Assembly (NCBI GenBank): GCA_002298545.1
Contig: DBKQ01000036.1
Coordinates: 619 to 24,365, forward strand
Direction of reading: 5' to 3'
DNA: 23,747 nucleotides
Origin: Prevotella sp. UBA746
Lineage (GTDB): Bacteria > Bacteroidota > Bacteroidia > Bacteroidales > Bacteroidaceae
Positions 8,401 to 16,300 of this stretch are shown here, piece after piece. The notes below the pieces were generated by a model. It worked only from the letters and a program-made list of their open reading frames with translations, did no database searches and was not told where the DNA came from. A program made the position numbers and the translations under genes. Positions within the stretch are counted from its first letter, which is position 1. Each line of letters begins with the position of its first letter.

Positions 8401-9810
8401 GGTAACGGATGGATGACATATCTCATGGATTTTAGCCAATACATTGGAAAAACGGTACAATTCGGACTTCAAGTTGAAACGAACAAAACATCATACTCTA
8501 CATACGTCAGCAATATCCAGCTGAAAGACAGAAAGTCAAAAGATATTTCTGTGGACGGTATTATATCACCAAAATCCGTAGATGTAGGAGCAAACATAAA
8601 ATTGGATGCTTATCTGACTAACGACGGTTATGAGGATGCTTCCGGTTATACCATTGAACTATACAGAGACGGAAAATTGATTAATACCACAACAGGCAGC
8701 ACTCTGCATCCTGCAAATACATGCATTGTGTCATTCACCGACAAGGCTACAGCTCTGTTTGACAAAAACGTTGATTATACAGTAAACGTCGTTTGGAATG
8801 AAGATATGGAATCGGGTAACAATTCTAACGCTTGTCAAGTTGGTGTAAATCGTACTGATGCACCTGCCATTACAGACTTAAAAGCTAAGCGCGAAGGTGA
8901 TAAGGTTAATCTTACATGGACTGCACCAAGTACTGCGGGCTTTACTGCACCAACAAAGGAAACGTTTGAAAACTGCGAATCGTTTGCAGTTGACAATGTG
9001 CCGGGATGGAGCTTTATCGACGCTGATGGAAAGACAACATATAGTCTGGAGGTAAAATATCCAAATGCTAACAGCGAAAAGGCTTATCTTGTATTCGATT
9101 CTTCGTATGATGGCATAAATCTTGGATACGATATGATGTCTGGCACAAAATGCCTTTCGTCATGGGCTTCATACAGCGGAAAGAATGATGACTGGGCAAT
9201 TTCGCCTTCACTCTCTACTGGTAAGCAGACGGTTTCTTTCTATGCAAGGTCAATAACCAGCCAATACGGATTGGAAGAGTTTGAGTTCTACACGACAACA
9301 TCCGAAGGCGAGAACTTGACACAAAAGGATTTTGAGTTAGTAGAGAAGGTTCAGGTTCCGGCAGAATGGACAAAATATACGTATGAACTGCCTGAGGGAA
9401 CAACACGCTTTGCTATACGTTGCGTTTCAAACGACAAGCTTGCACTGCTCATCGACGACGTAACGTTCATGTCGGCAAATCCAGAACCTGTTGTTATCCT
9501 CGGATACAACATTTACCGCAATGGAGACTTGCTGAATGCAACTCCTGTTGCCGAATGTAAGTACACCGATGAGACGAAAGAAAGTGCTGAATACTATGTA
9601 ACGGTAGTTTACCAGAATTTAGGAGAGTCTCTCAAATCAAATCTCGCAAAAATAGATGTTTCTACAGGCATTGATAATATTACGACTGACAAAGCAAATG
9701 CTGTCTATTATTCTCTTGAGGGAATAAGGCTTATCGGATCTCCGGATAAATCTGGTATTTATATTAAAGTTGAAAATGGTAGAAGTAAGAAAGTTCATAT
9801 CAATAGATAA
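5440..9810 (+). CDS. Large secreted multi-domain protein with choice-of-anchor J (cleaved adhesin) and fibronectin-like modules
   Basis: The 1456-residue surface or secreted protein begins with a signal peptide (about 1-29, FLLVFLIAELPAYA). A basic stretch follows (about 40-85, many KK and RK pairs), then a beta-propeller-like region (about 85-325). Fibronectin III-like modules lie around 330-525 and 690-880. Three choice-of-anchor J/cleaved-adhesin-type jelly-roll modules are suggested near 525-680 (MDDWLISPSINM), 880-1035 and 1172-1345 (NDDWAISPSLSTG); the DDW-I-SP pattern is typical of this family. A CARDB-like segment occupies about 1040-1140. The C-terminus (GIDNI, YYSLEGIRL, SGIYIKVENGRSKKVHI) is a T9SS-like sorting tail close to that of the pectate lyase. 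A carbohydrate- or protein-binding role is plausible, but no catalytic domain is visible. The gene is monocistronic. Confidence 0.85.
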   Translation: MRHFHLKNTFWAIGFLLVFLIAELPAYADNTKPLGGNSKSLLAKKNPLLGRIRSQKTNEFFWAKKKLSGRNKFSLKRSKRKAESETPLVFEGNAVYYDGWEDKGMGIFKFAAGQESLTPVKIDNSLNSSLGGIKSGNRFYCAYQQDVLGSTMNLGRLYDAEVWDMLGYQNDLPNNMLAYSMAVDPTDNKIYGCFFNENANGYELGTMDINTLTRTSTICKVTSPYAIMAISKEGTMYGIDTQSNLYTIDKTTGDATMVGFLGVDLTYKSAGYIDPNTDNFYISVSNDYENSIYRVDLQEYYPDYVCEIPENAQLTALWTGSPMADNNAPAAPENLKLNFSDASLSGTLSFDAPSLNYGGTELTGDLTYYVMSNDETLASGTTQAGAAVSVPLSVPNSGSYTFTVYLENNAGKGSEATIKKYIGYDAPYRVRNVWVKRTGNVNTIKWDAVTKSANGGYFDPNEVTYEVRRTPDNKIIATGLKETSCQDVIDAPDDFTIYCYFVTAIQKDARSVEGESNSVPLGTIDLPTNFTFDTYMDVEKFMIVDSNNDGKHWRWSQGGFVKIDWNDNLDMDDWLISPSINMKKGSKYKLSFDYKCEAAECPERLEVKLGNIAEASAMTQTVVEPFEIKNTEFKHCEVEIEPTEDGLHNIGFHGISSKGGFTMYLDNISIESGVCSTSPKEPVVTFTPDYNGANKLKISVTAPTEDISGKALQSMSKLEIRSTKGVIKTFENVQPGQELEYNAEYSESGYMTFFFCAYSNDGTAGKILSKNCYIGTNYAGTPQDVKLTEDGNTGKVTLSWSRLDKDIDGYSINPDLISYVIYDNTQNKVGETNGTTFTTDALDGRTQRFVNYMIVGKTARGENTEHPGVTDLVPVGTPYYLPFLEPLTEGKLEHSYGQDGSGFWGTYPIDENSYVFSFDPEEKGDGGILMSGKIDLTGAVKPFLSMSVYEYDGSDGKQNPNINKLNVKVKSSESTEFTTVKTIALNEGNGWMTYLMDFSQYIGKTVQFGLQVETNKTSYSTYVSNIQLKDRKSKDISVDGIISPKSVDVGANIKLDAYLTNDGYEDASGYTIELYRDGKLINTTTGSTLHPANTCIVSFTDKATALFDKNVDYTVNVVWNEDMESGNNSNACQVGVNRTDAPAITDLKAKREGDKVNLTWTAPSTAGFTAPTKETFENCESFAVDNVPGWSFIDADGKTTYSLEVKYPNANSEKAYLVFDSSYDGINLGYDMMSGTKCLSSWASYSGKNDDWAISPSLSTGKQTVSFYARSITSQYGLEEFEFYTTTSEGENLTQKDFELVEKVQVPAEWTKYTYELPEGTTRFAIRCVSNDKLALLIDDVTFMSANPEPVVILGYNIYRNGDLLNATPVAECKYTDETKESAEYYVTVVYQNLGESLKSNLAKIDVSTGIDNITTDKANAVYYSLEGIRLIGSPDKSGIYIKVENGRSKKVHINR

Positions 9811-9862
9811 AACATCTGAACAGAGTAATAAAACATCATGTCGTTAAAGACAATTTATAAAA

Positions 9863-9897
9863 AAATCCTGCAGCTTTTTCAACTGCGGGATTTTTTT
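9863..9897. terminator. Bidirectional terminator between convergent genes
   Basis: A 9-bp stem (9865-9873 with 9883-9891, one wobble) is flanked by an A-run on the left and seven T on the right. It can end transcription from both sides and sits between the 1456-residue gene (+) and the Nim-like gene (-). Confidence 0.85.
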
Positions 9898-9945
9898 ATT
9901 TACCTTTATGTATTGAAAGCATTTATTGATGTTATGAAAATACAA

Positions 9946-10446
9946 TTATTCTCCTGTCTGTCTTTTCCTTACAAGTTCTATTGCCTCCTTGCCGGTGATA
10001 TGTTCAATAGTGAATTCTATTATGGCAATGTGGCAGAAGTCCTTGTCAATCTCATGCTGTAATGCTGCTTCGTCTGGGTTATACCGCTTGCCAAGTAGGC
10101 GTAGAACTGCAAGTCTATCCGTCTCTTCTTTTACTATCCTCACTCTTCCGTAGCAGATAACGCTGCGGAAGTGGGTCGTGAAGGTTTCTGGATGCACCTC
10201 GTCTTGGGCGATTACGGTGAAAGAAGCCTTTTCGCCGTTATGTATAGCGTCAATTTTATGTCCGCTTACGGCAGAATGAAAATATATCTTGCCGTCGGTA
10301 TAGACATGACTGAGAGGCACTCCGTATGGATAGCCGTTGGTGTCTATAACAGACAGAACCCCCGAAGTGGCATGACATAAAATATGTATAGCCTCTTCTT
10401 GTGGGAGTTGCTGGCGCTTGCGGCGCATTTTAGAGAAAGCGGTCAT
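9946..10446 (-). CDS. Nim-like / pyridoxamine 5'-phosphate oxidase family flavoprotein
   Basis: The 166-residue cytoplasmic protein has the split-barrel FMN-binding fold of the Pyridox_ox_2/Nim family. Recognisable features are the MRRKRQQL start, the strand pair SGVLSVIDTNGYPYGVPLSHVY (about 28-49), YFHSAVSGHKIDAI (about 55-68) carrying the conserved GHK, and FTTHFRSVICYGRVRIV. Nim proteins of Bacteroides give 5-nitroimidazole resistance, and many chromosomal relatives have unknown substrates; resistance should not be assumed here. The gene lies 34 nt after recA on the same strand. A -7 box sits only 4 nt before the ATG at 10446, so translation may start at the internal ATG at 10428 (MRRKRQ, 160 residues), which is the usual Nim start region, unless the gene is read from recA. 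Confidence 0.85.
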   Translation of the reverse strand: MTAFSKMRRKRQQLPQEEAIHILCHATSGVLSVIDTNGYPYGVPLSHVYTDGKIYFHSAVSGHKIDAIHNGEKASFTVIAQDEVHPETFTTHFRSVICYGRVRIVKEETDRLAVLRLLGKRYNPDEAALQHEIDKDFCHIAIIEFTIEHITGKEAIELVRKRQTGE

Positions 10447-10450
10447 ATAA

Positions 10451-10458
10451 CAAATATA
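10451..10458 (-). promoter_or_regulatory. Possible -7 box for the Nim-like gene
   Basis: On the - strand TATATTTG ends 4 nt before the ATG at 10446. I find no TTG at the proper -33 distance, so this may be chance in AT-rich sequence. If used, the transcript would start at or inside the annotated start codon, which would favour the ATG at 10428. Confidence 0.35.
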
Positions 10459-10480
10459 TTTTAAGACAACAAAGAACCCT

Positions 10481-11506
10481 TTATTCTTTATTGTCGTTCA
10501 GCTTCTGCATAATCTGAGCTTCGAGTTCCTCGCAAAGCTCCGGATTGTCCTTCAATAGAGCCTTGCTTGCATCACGACCCTGTGCCAAACGACTGCCGTT
10601 ATATGAGAACCAAGAACCACTCTTCTGTATTATGCCGTACTCCACGCCGAGGTCGAGAATCTCGCCAACTTTTGATATTCCTTCGCCGAACATAATCTCG
10701 AATTCTGCCTTGCGGAAAGGAGGAGCCACCTTGTTCTTTACCACCTTCACGCGAGTCATGTTTCCTATTACTTGGTCGCCGTCCTTGATTGCCGTAACGC
10801 GACGGATGTCGAGACGCACGCTGGCATAGAACTTCAGGGCATTACCACCAGTTGTAGTTTCGGGATTGCCGAACATTACGCCGATTTTCTCTCTCAGCTG
10901 GTTGATGAAGATACATGTGGTGTTTGTCTTGCTGATTGTAGATGTGAGCTTTCTTAGAGCCTGACTCATCAGTCGAGCCTGCAGACCCACAACATTGTCG
11001 CCCATGTCGCCCTCAATCTCCTTTTTAGGAGTCAAGGCTGCCACAGAGTCTACCACGAGGATGTCGATAGCCGAAGACCGGATAAGCTGGTCGGCAATCT
11101 CAAGAGCCTGTTCGCCGTTGTCCGGCTGCGAAATCCACAGGTTGTCGATGTCCACACCAAGTTTTGCCGCATAGAAACGGTCGAAGGCATGCTCCGCATC
11201 GATGAAGGCAGCAATACCGCCAGCCTTCTGACATTCAGCGATGGCATGGATGGCGAGAGTGGTCTTACCGCTACTCTCCGGACCGTAAATCTCGATGATT
11301 CTTCCCTTTGGATAGCCTCCCACGCCGAGAGCGGCATTAAGGGCAATACTTCCTGTTGGGATAACCTCAACATTCTCCACTTTCTCGTCGCCGAGCTTCA
11401 TAATTGACCCCTTGCCGAAGTCTTTTTCTATTTTTGCCATGGCAGCCTGCAGGGCTTTCAGCTTACCCTCCTGTGCAGCAGCCATGTTGTCGTCTGTTTT
11501 TGCCAT
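10481..11506 (-). CDS. recA: RecA recombinase
   Basis: The 341-residue protein catalyses ATP-dependent homologous pairing and strand exchange, and forms filaments on single-stranded DNA. All core motifs are present: Walker A GPESSGKT (about 75-82), the catalytic-Glu motif FIDAEHA (about 101-107), Walker B ILVVD (about 149-153), the L2 DNA-binding loop around GNPETTTGGNALKF (about 213-226), and the polymerisation motif near the N-terminus (AMAKIEKDFGKGSIM). The length is slightly below E. coli RecA because of a shorter acidic C-terminal tail. The start at 11506 is supported by the promoter at 11548-11578, which gives a leader of about 40 nt. No LexA-like operator was recognised. Only a weak hairpin separates it from the Nim-like gene, so read-through is likely. 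Confidence 0.98.
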   Translation of the reverse strand: MAKTDDNMAAAQEGKLKALQAAMAKIEKDFGKGSIMKLGDEKVENVEVIPTGSIALNAALGVGGYPKGRIIEIYGPESSGKTTLAIHAIAECQKAGGIAAFIDAEHAFDRFYAAKLGVDIDNLWISQPDNGEQALEIADQLIRSSAIDILVVDSVAALTPKKEIEGDMGDNVVGLQARLMSQALRKLTSTISKTNTTCIFINQLREKIGVMFGNPETTTGGNALKFYASVRLDIRRVTAIKDGDQVIGNMTRVKVVKNKVAPPFRKAEFEIMFGEGISKVGEILDLGVEYGIIQKSGSWFSYNGSRLAQGRDASKALLKDNPELCEELEAQIMQKLNDNKE

Positions 11507-11547
11507 TTGTATTTATATTTGATTATTCTTTAATAGTATTCCTTTGG

Positions 11548-11578
11548 CAAAATTAAAGAAAAACATTTTATTATGCAA
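11548..11578 (-). promoter_or_regulatory. recA promoter
   Basis: Reading the - strand, TTG (11578-11576) and TAATTTTG (11555-11548) are separated by 20 bp, a near-ideal Bacteroidota promoter. The predicted start is near 11541, about 35 nt upstream of the recA ATG. Confidence 0.78.
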
Positions 11579-11627
11579 GTCTTTTCTTTTCTATGCCATA
11601 GTTTTAGGGTTTGTTATAATAAAGAAA

Positions 11628-11660
11628 TGCCGGAAGTGAACAAATCTGTCACTTCCGGCA
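11628..11660 (-). terminator. Terminator of the ruvA-sprA-pafA unit
   Basis: A perfect 12-bp stem (11628-11639 with 11649-11660) with a 9-nt loop. On the - strand it is followed by the T-rich TTTCTTTATT. It lies between the pafA stop and the recA promoter and insulates recA from upstream transcription. Confidence 0.8.
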
Positions 11661-11685
11661 CCTTGAGCTTTTTATATCATTATCA

Positions 11686-11710
11686 TTTTATTTCATTTCA
11701 TTTCATTTCC
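11686..11710. repeat. Pentanucleotide TTTCA short tandem repeat over the pafA stop codon
   Basis: Three perfect TTTCA units (11691-11705) are flanked by degenerate ones (TTTTA at 11686, TTTCC at 11706). The pafA stop (complement of 11698-11700) lies within the array. A unit gain or loss by slippage would shift the frame for the last two or three residues. Confidence 0.7.
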
Positions 11711-13170
11711 ACAGCATTACCTATACATCCGTTAGGCATCTGGATGTGCACGAGGTTGCAGATAGTTGCAGCGATATCTGTGATATAAGTAGGATGGCTT
11801 GTCTTGCCAGGTTTCACGCCCCAACCCATCATCAAGAACGGGATGTGAGCGTCATAAGGGTTCCACTCACCGTGAGTAGTTCCGGCATCAATTTTGTCAC
11901 CGTAGATTTCATACCATCCCGGCTGCATGATTAGCTGCACATCGCCGTTGCGCTTGCGGCAATATCCGTTGATAATTTTCTCCTTTATTACAGAAGGAAT
12001 GGTAGATGTTGAAACCTTGTCCATATCCACGGCATAAGCCACATAGTCCTTGTTCTGGAAATATTCCACAACGTCTGCTTTCACCTTGCGCAGTTTCAAT
12101 CCAGCCTTTGCTATAGCCTCATGGTCAAGCACCACGTTGTACGACATGATGTAGCGTGCCAAATCTGCGGTAGTGTTATATTTCTGCTTCAGATAGGCAT
12201 TTAGTTCTTTCAAATCCTTTTGATAGAAAAATCCTCCGGCAGGAATACCATGTTCCTGATTCATCAGAATATTGTTTGCCGCTCCGTGGTCAGCACTGAG
12301 GAATACGAGATACTGTCCCTTGCCGATAGTTTGGTCGAGGAAGTTGAAGAAGTCGGCAAGACGTTTGTCGAGATCAACATACTGGTCTTGGATTAGTTGA
12401 CAATGAGTGCCGTATTTATGACCTATTTTGTCGGTAGACGAGAAGCTGATGCAAATCATGTCCGTCTCGCCCATTTGTCCGAGTTTCTCGTTAGTAATAA
12501 CATTCTTTGCCATGTCTGCTGTAATCTCGTTTCCGGCAGGTGAATAGTTAATTTGGTCGCTTGAGAATTTGCTCACTGTCTTGTTGTATTTCTCCACCCA
12601 TGCCGGCAGTTGCTTCATATAATAAGTACTTGACACAAACTTGCTCTGTTTGCTGTCAATCCAATAAGCCGCATCGGCAGCATGTCCGGCAGGAAGAATG
12701 GCTGCACGGTCTTTTATCGAAACGCCAAACACGCGCGACTTGAAGTTGGTAGCCACCTTCAGTTCATCACCGATAGTAGTTGTGAGCAAGTTGCGCGGCG
12801 ACATCTTTCCGGCATCGCTTTTTGTTCCTACACCCTCAACGGTGTTGTCGCTTGTGCAGTAAACCATCTTGCCGTTGATAAGGAAGTTGTTAGCCTGGAT
12901 GCCATGGATAGCCGGAACGGAGCCGGTATAGATTGACGAGTGTCCTACGGCTGTTATAGCCGGGATATAGTTGATCATTGTGTTCTCACAATCGTAACCT
13001 TCGTTCATGAGACGCTTGAATCCGCCTTCACCATACAGATTGTAATAGCGGTGGAGATAGTCCCAGCGCATTTGGTCAACGGCGATGCCGACGATGAGTT
13101 TCGGGCGCTCCTGGGCGAAAGTCGTGATTGCTGCCAGAAGCATGATAGCTGATAAAAAAAGTTTTTTCAT
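11698..13170 (-). CDS. pafA: Periplasmic PafA-type alkaline phosphatase
   Basis: The 490-residue exported enzyme belongs to the alkaline phosphatase superfamily (two-zinc phosphomonoesterase/nucleotide pyrophosphatase group). A signal peptide (MKKLFLSAIMLLAAITTFAQ) is followed by metal ligand D32, nucleophile T73 in PAITAVGHSS, N94/N95, and the PafA-specific pair K153 and R155 in SIKDRAAILP that contacts substrate phosphate. Metal ligands D247 and H251 (DKIGH), D294 and H295 (ADHG) and H432 (THGEW) follow; the spacing of the D247/D294 pair equals that of Elizabethkingia PafA as I recall it. A phosphate-scavenging role with broad monoester specificity is inferred. The gene is third in the ruvA-sprA-pafA direction, 133 bp after sprA across a minisatellite. 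I see no -7 box in the 30 nt upstream, so it is probably co-transcribed with sprA or uses a promoter I cannot recognise. Confidence 0.92.
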   Translation of the reverse strand: MKKLFLSAIMLLAAITTFAQERPKLIVGIAVDQMRWDYLHRYYNLYGEGGFKRLMNEGYDCENTMINYIPAITAVGHSSIYTGSVPAIHGIQANNFLINGKMVYCTSDNTVEGVGTKSDAGKMSPRNLLTTTIGDELKVATNFKSRVFGVSIKDRAAILPAGHAADAAYWIDSKQSKFVSSTYYMKQLPAWVEKYNKTVSKFSSDQINYSPAGNEITADMAKNVITNEKLGQMGETDMICISFSSTDKIGHKYGTHCQLIQDQYVDLDKRLADFFNFLDQTIGKGQYLVFLSADHGAANNILMNQEHGIPAGGFFYQKDLKELNAYLKQKYNTTADLARYIMSYNVVLDHEAIAKAGLKLRKVKADVVEYFQNKDYVAYAVDMDKVSTSTIPSVIKEKIINGYCRKRNGDVQLIMQPGWYEIYGDKIDAGTTHGEWNPYDAHIPFLMMGWGVKPGKTSHPTYITDIAATICNLVHIQMPNGCIGNAVEMK

Positions 13171-13199
13171 ATGATATAATTTTGTTATTGTTGTATTTG

Positions 13200-13280
13200 G
13201 GGAGGACTGGGAGTTCTGGGAGGACTGGGAGGACTGGGAGTTCTGGGAGTCCTGGGATTTATGGGAGAACTTTGAGTTCT
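13200..13280. repeat. 9-bp minisatellite, nine units, between sprA and pafA
   Basis: Nine consecutive 9-bp units start at 13200, 13209, 13218, 13227, 13236, 13245, 13254, 13263 and 13272. The sequences are GGGAGGACT, GGGAGTTCT, GGGAGGACT, GGGAGGACT, GGGAGTTCT, GGGAGTCCT, GGGATTTAT, GGGAGAACT and TTGAGTTCT. Divergence is concentrated at unit positions 6 and 7, and degeneration increases towards sprA. Units of the GGACT and AGTCC types are complementary and can pair. The array fills most of the 133-bp spacer and does not encode protein. Confidence 0.9.
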
Positions 13281-13302
13281 CGGAATCTCCGAGAACTCAA
13301 AG
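13270..13302 (-). terminator. Perfect 14-bp inverted repeat directly after the sprA stop
   Basis: CTTTGAGTTCTCGG (13270-13283) and its exact complement (13289-13302) enclose a 5-nt loop, one base after the sprA stop codon. On the - strand the hairpin is not followed by a T-run but by the minisatellite, so it may be an RNA stability or processing hairpin rather than a full terminator. The left arm is made from the last minisatellite unit. Confidence 0.6.
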
Positions 13303-13303
13303 A

Positions 13304-16300
13304 TTATCTTGTTAACGAGAACTTTAGACTCAGTCCGAAGTCTTGTGTCGTTGTCGGATAGCTGCTGCTTGATAGTAGCGGCGTGTTAGTCTGACGGTCG
13401 TAATAGAAACTCATTGTCAGAAGTCTCGACAGCGTGTAGTCGGCAGCAAACGAGAGCTTGAACGCAGAGTTTCCGCTACTTGCCGCACTCGTCATCGATG
13501 CGATATCGCGACAGATAGCCGCCTGTTTGCGGAACGACAGGTCGAGTCTCAGGTTGAGGTCGGTGTTGAAACCGCTGCGGTTGTTTCTGCTGTTGCTGTT
13601 CTGATTTTTGTTCTGCTCCTGATTGTTGTTGCTATTCTTTTTGTTCTTCGAACTTTTCACCTTGCGACTCTTGTTGCCACCGCCCAGGAGACCGAAGAAA
13701 TCAAAGTTGTTAATCTTGTATCCCATACCAACAACCCAGTCGTTGCTCGACGACTCATTAAGCTGAATACTCGTCATGCTGAGACTGAGCACGCGGGTCT
13801 TTCTGTATTCCAGTTTTGCCGTCAGGTTATTCTGGAAAGTCATGTCGACACCGAGCAGAGGCGAGAACGACTCGTTGATGCTCACGGTAGATACGTTGAA
13901 CATGCTGCTTGGCGTAGGGTTACCTGTTGTTGCATCAGTTATGAATCCGAGTCCATTCATATATTCCTGATATGTACTGAACGAACTATAAGAGCCAACG
14001 GCATAAACACTCTTGTAGGAGTGGTTGATGTTGAAACTCTTGAATACATCGCGGAACCACGGCAGTCTACCCAATCCGCTATATCTAATAGTCCAGTTAG
14101 GTAGCAGCTTGGAAAGAGCCGGGAACAAGTCGAGCGAACCGCCTCCCATACTTGTATAAGTAGAGAGGAATGCCGGAATCATAACGTCGGCACTGTATTT
14201 GTTAACCGTACCGTTTTCCGGATTGAATGTCGTTCCTGCGAGAGTAGATCCTGCAGGGTAGGTCGCACCGGTGTATTGATTTTCAACCCTCTGTCGGAAT
14301 CCTTCAAGCGAGTTGCAGAATTTCTCGAATGATGCCGAGTGGTATCCGTTGTTGGCGTCGCCCATGCTTTCGAATGCCGTTCCCAGACTGATAGTCGTCA
14401 TGGTAAACGTTCCGCTCTGTGTTGTCGGCATACCTTGATACATATACTGTATACTCTTTGCTGTAGTCTGTGTGCGACTTGCATTGAGATCAATCTTCAG
14501 ATCCTTAATAGGCTCTACTGTCATTCTCAGTTGCAGATCCTCCGTTTTGCTCGAAGTAGCCGGCGTTGCCACGCTGTCTGCCATGAGCAGCCAGTTTCGC
14601 TCCGCACTCTTCGTAACATAAGAATCATCAACCATTCCGAATGCAAATCCCAGTCCCGGAGCCATGATGCCTCCCGTGCGCTGTCCGAACACATTGCCCA
14701 CTTCCGGCATGAATCCCGGCAGCGACAAGCCATACTGGTTGCGATACGACAGATTCACATTGCGCACCATCATCAATCCTCGAGCCACAACCTGCATAGT
14801 CTTGTACCAACTCTGGTTCTCGAGCGGTTCCTTAGCCGTTACGGTAAGTTTAATTGTAGTAGCCGTATCCACCTTCGACGTAATCTTAATCTTGTTGTTG
14901 TCCACCTTTTTATATTTAAGGTTAAACAACTTGCCGTCTTTGGTCTTCGCCATTACAATAAGTCTCTTACTGTTCTTGCCGTGAGAAATAGTAATCGTGG
15001 TATCAGGCAATAGCTTTATTTCCCTTTCAAACGACTTCTTGTTCTTCGGCAGTTTCTTCTCGTCCTCGTTAGGTCTCTTCTTGCCATTGTTCTTCATGCC
15101 AATTGCGGTGTTCCTCACCTTTGGCGTCATCGGCGTCCGCTTGTTAAACCTCTCGTTCGCCTTCTTCAAGAATGGTACGTGGTTGTAGAGCTTCTCCAAG
15201 TTGAGTGCACCGTTGATATTAAGCGTGCGGTTGTTGGCGATGACATTTCCCAACGACTGTCCGTCCTCCTGAGTAGTACCTCGTGTCCAACTGTATGTTG
15301 CGTTGTAGTTCGCATCAGCATTAATCCAGTCGAAGATAGGTATGAGGTTTAGCGGAGCCTGATAAGAAGCCGTGAAGTTCTGGTTGTAGTCGAGCGGTCT
15401 TCCCATGTGCTTGATGCTCGTCCATACAGAGTCTTTCCATGCCGAATACTGGTCTGGATAACGACTCTTGTCGATAGGAGTATACGGCTCCTCAATCTCG
15501 GCATGAGTAGCACTGTTGAAGCTCATGTGCAGGTTCTTCGTCAGATCCCATCGGATAGAGAACTCCCTGTTCCACAGGAATTGCTCGCTGAATGTCAGCG
15601 GCAGTTCGTTGTTCTCCGTGCTCTCCATGTCGCGTTCCTGTAGCTCATAGTAGTTGCGCATGATATCCGTATTGAACGTAAGGTTCTGTGGCAACCAGTT
15701 CAGACCGAAACGTTTCAAGATGTCATACCATTTACTACGGCTCTTGATTTTCTTGAAAGGTTCAAAAGTCTTATACACCGGAGTATAGCTGTAGTTCATA
15801 GAGCCGCGCCAGTTGTCCTCGTTCTCGTATATTGTCGTTTCGCCGCTCGTATGTCGGTGACTGTGACTGTAGCTGAACGAGAAGTTTGCCGGGTCATACG
15901 GCATCGGGTGTTTCTTCGTCGCAATTCCCACTTTCATGTTAGAGAGCGAGAAGTTCGTGTTTGTAGTCTTCGTCACGGCGATACTCTCGATAGAGTCGCG
16001 CTCATGTCCCTCCATCGCACTGAGGGCGTCGTCGAGTTTCATATCCGTGTCGAGCGGATTGTATTTAGGCCGTGTTTCCTCCTTCGTTACAGAGTAATAT
16101 AAAGGTATAGAAACCTTAGCCTTGTCAGGGAAGAATTTTCCAAGTTCGAAGTTTGTCGTAACGCTATACGTCTTGTAGTTGTCTTGAGCTCTTTGAGCCA
16201 CTCCGTCTTCAAGACCGCCGAAGCCCTCCGACACATACTTTCCGGTAACATTCACGCTACCCACGTCAGAGAGTTGCATGTTGAGGTTACCCTGTGCAGC

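Noticed and set aside
9838..10062. 74-codon + strand frame after the 1456-aa gene
   Set aside because: It crosses the bidirectional terminator and runs antisense to the Nim-like gene.
13270..13302. Standard rho-independent terminator for sprA
   Set aside because: The stem is perfect, but no T-run follows on the - strand, so it is listed only as a tentative terminator or processing hairpin.
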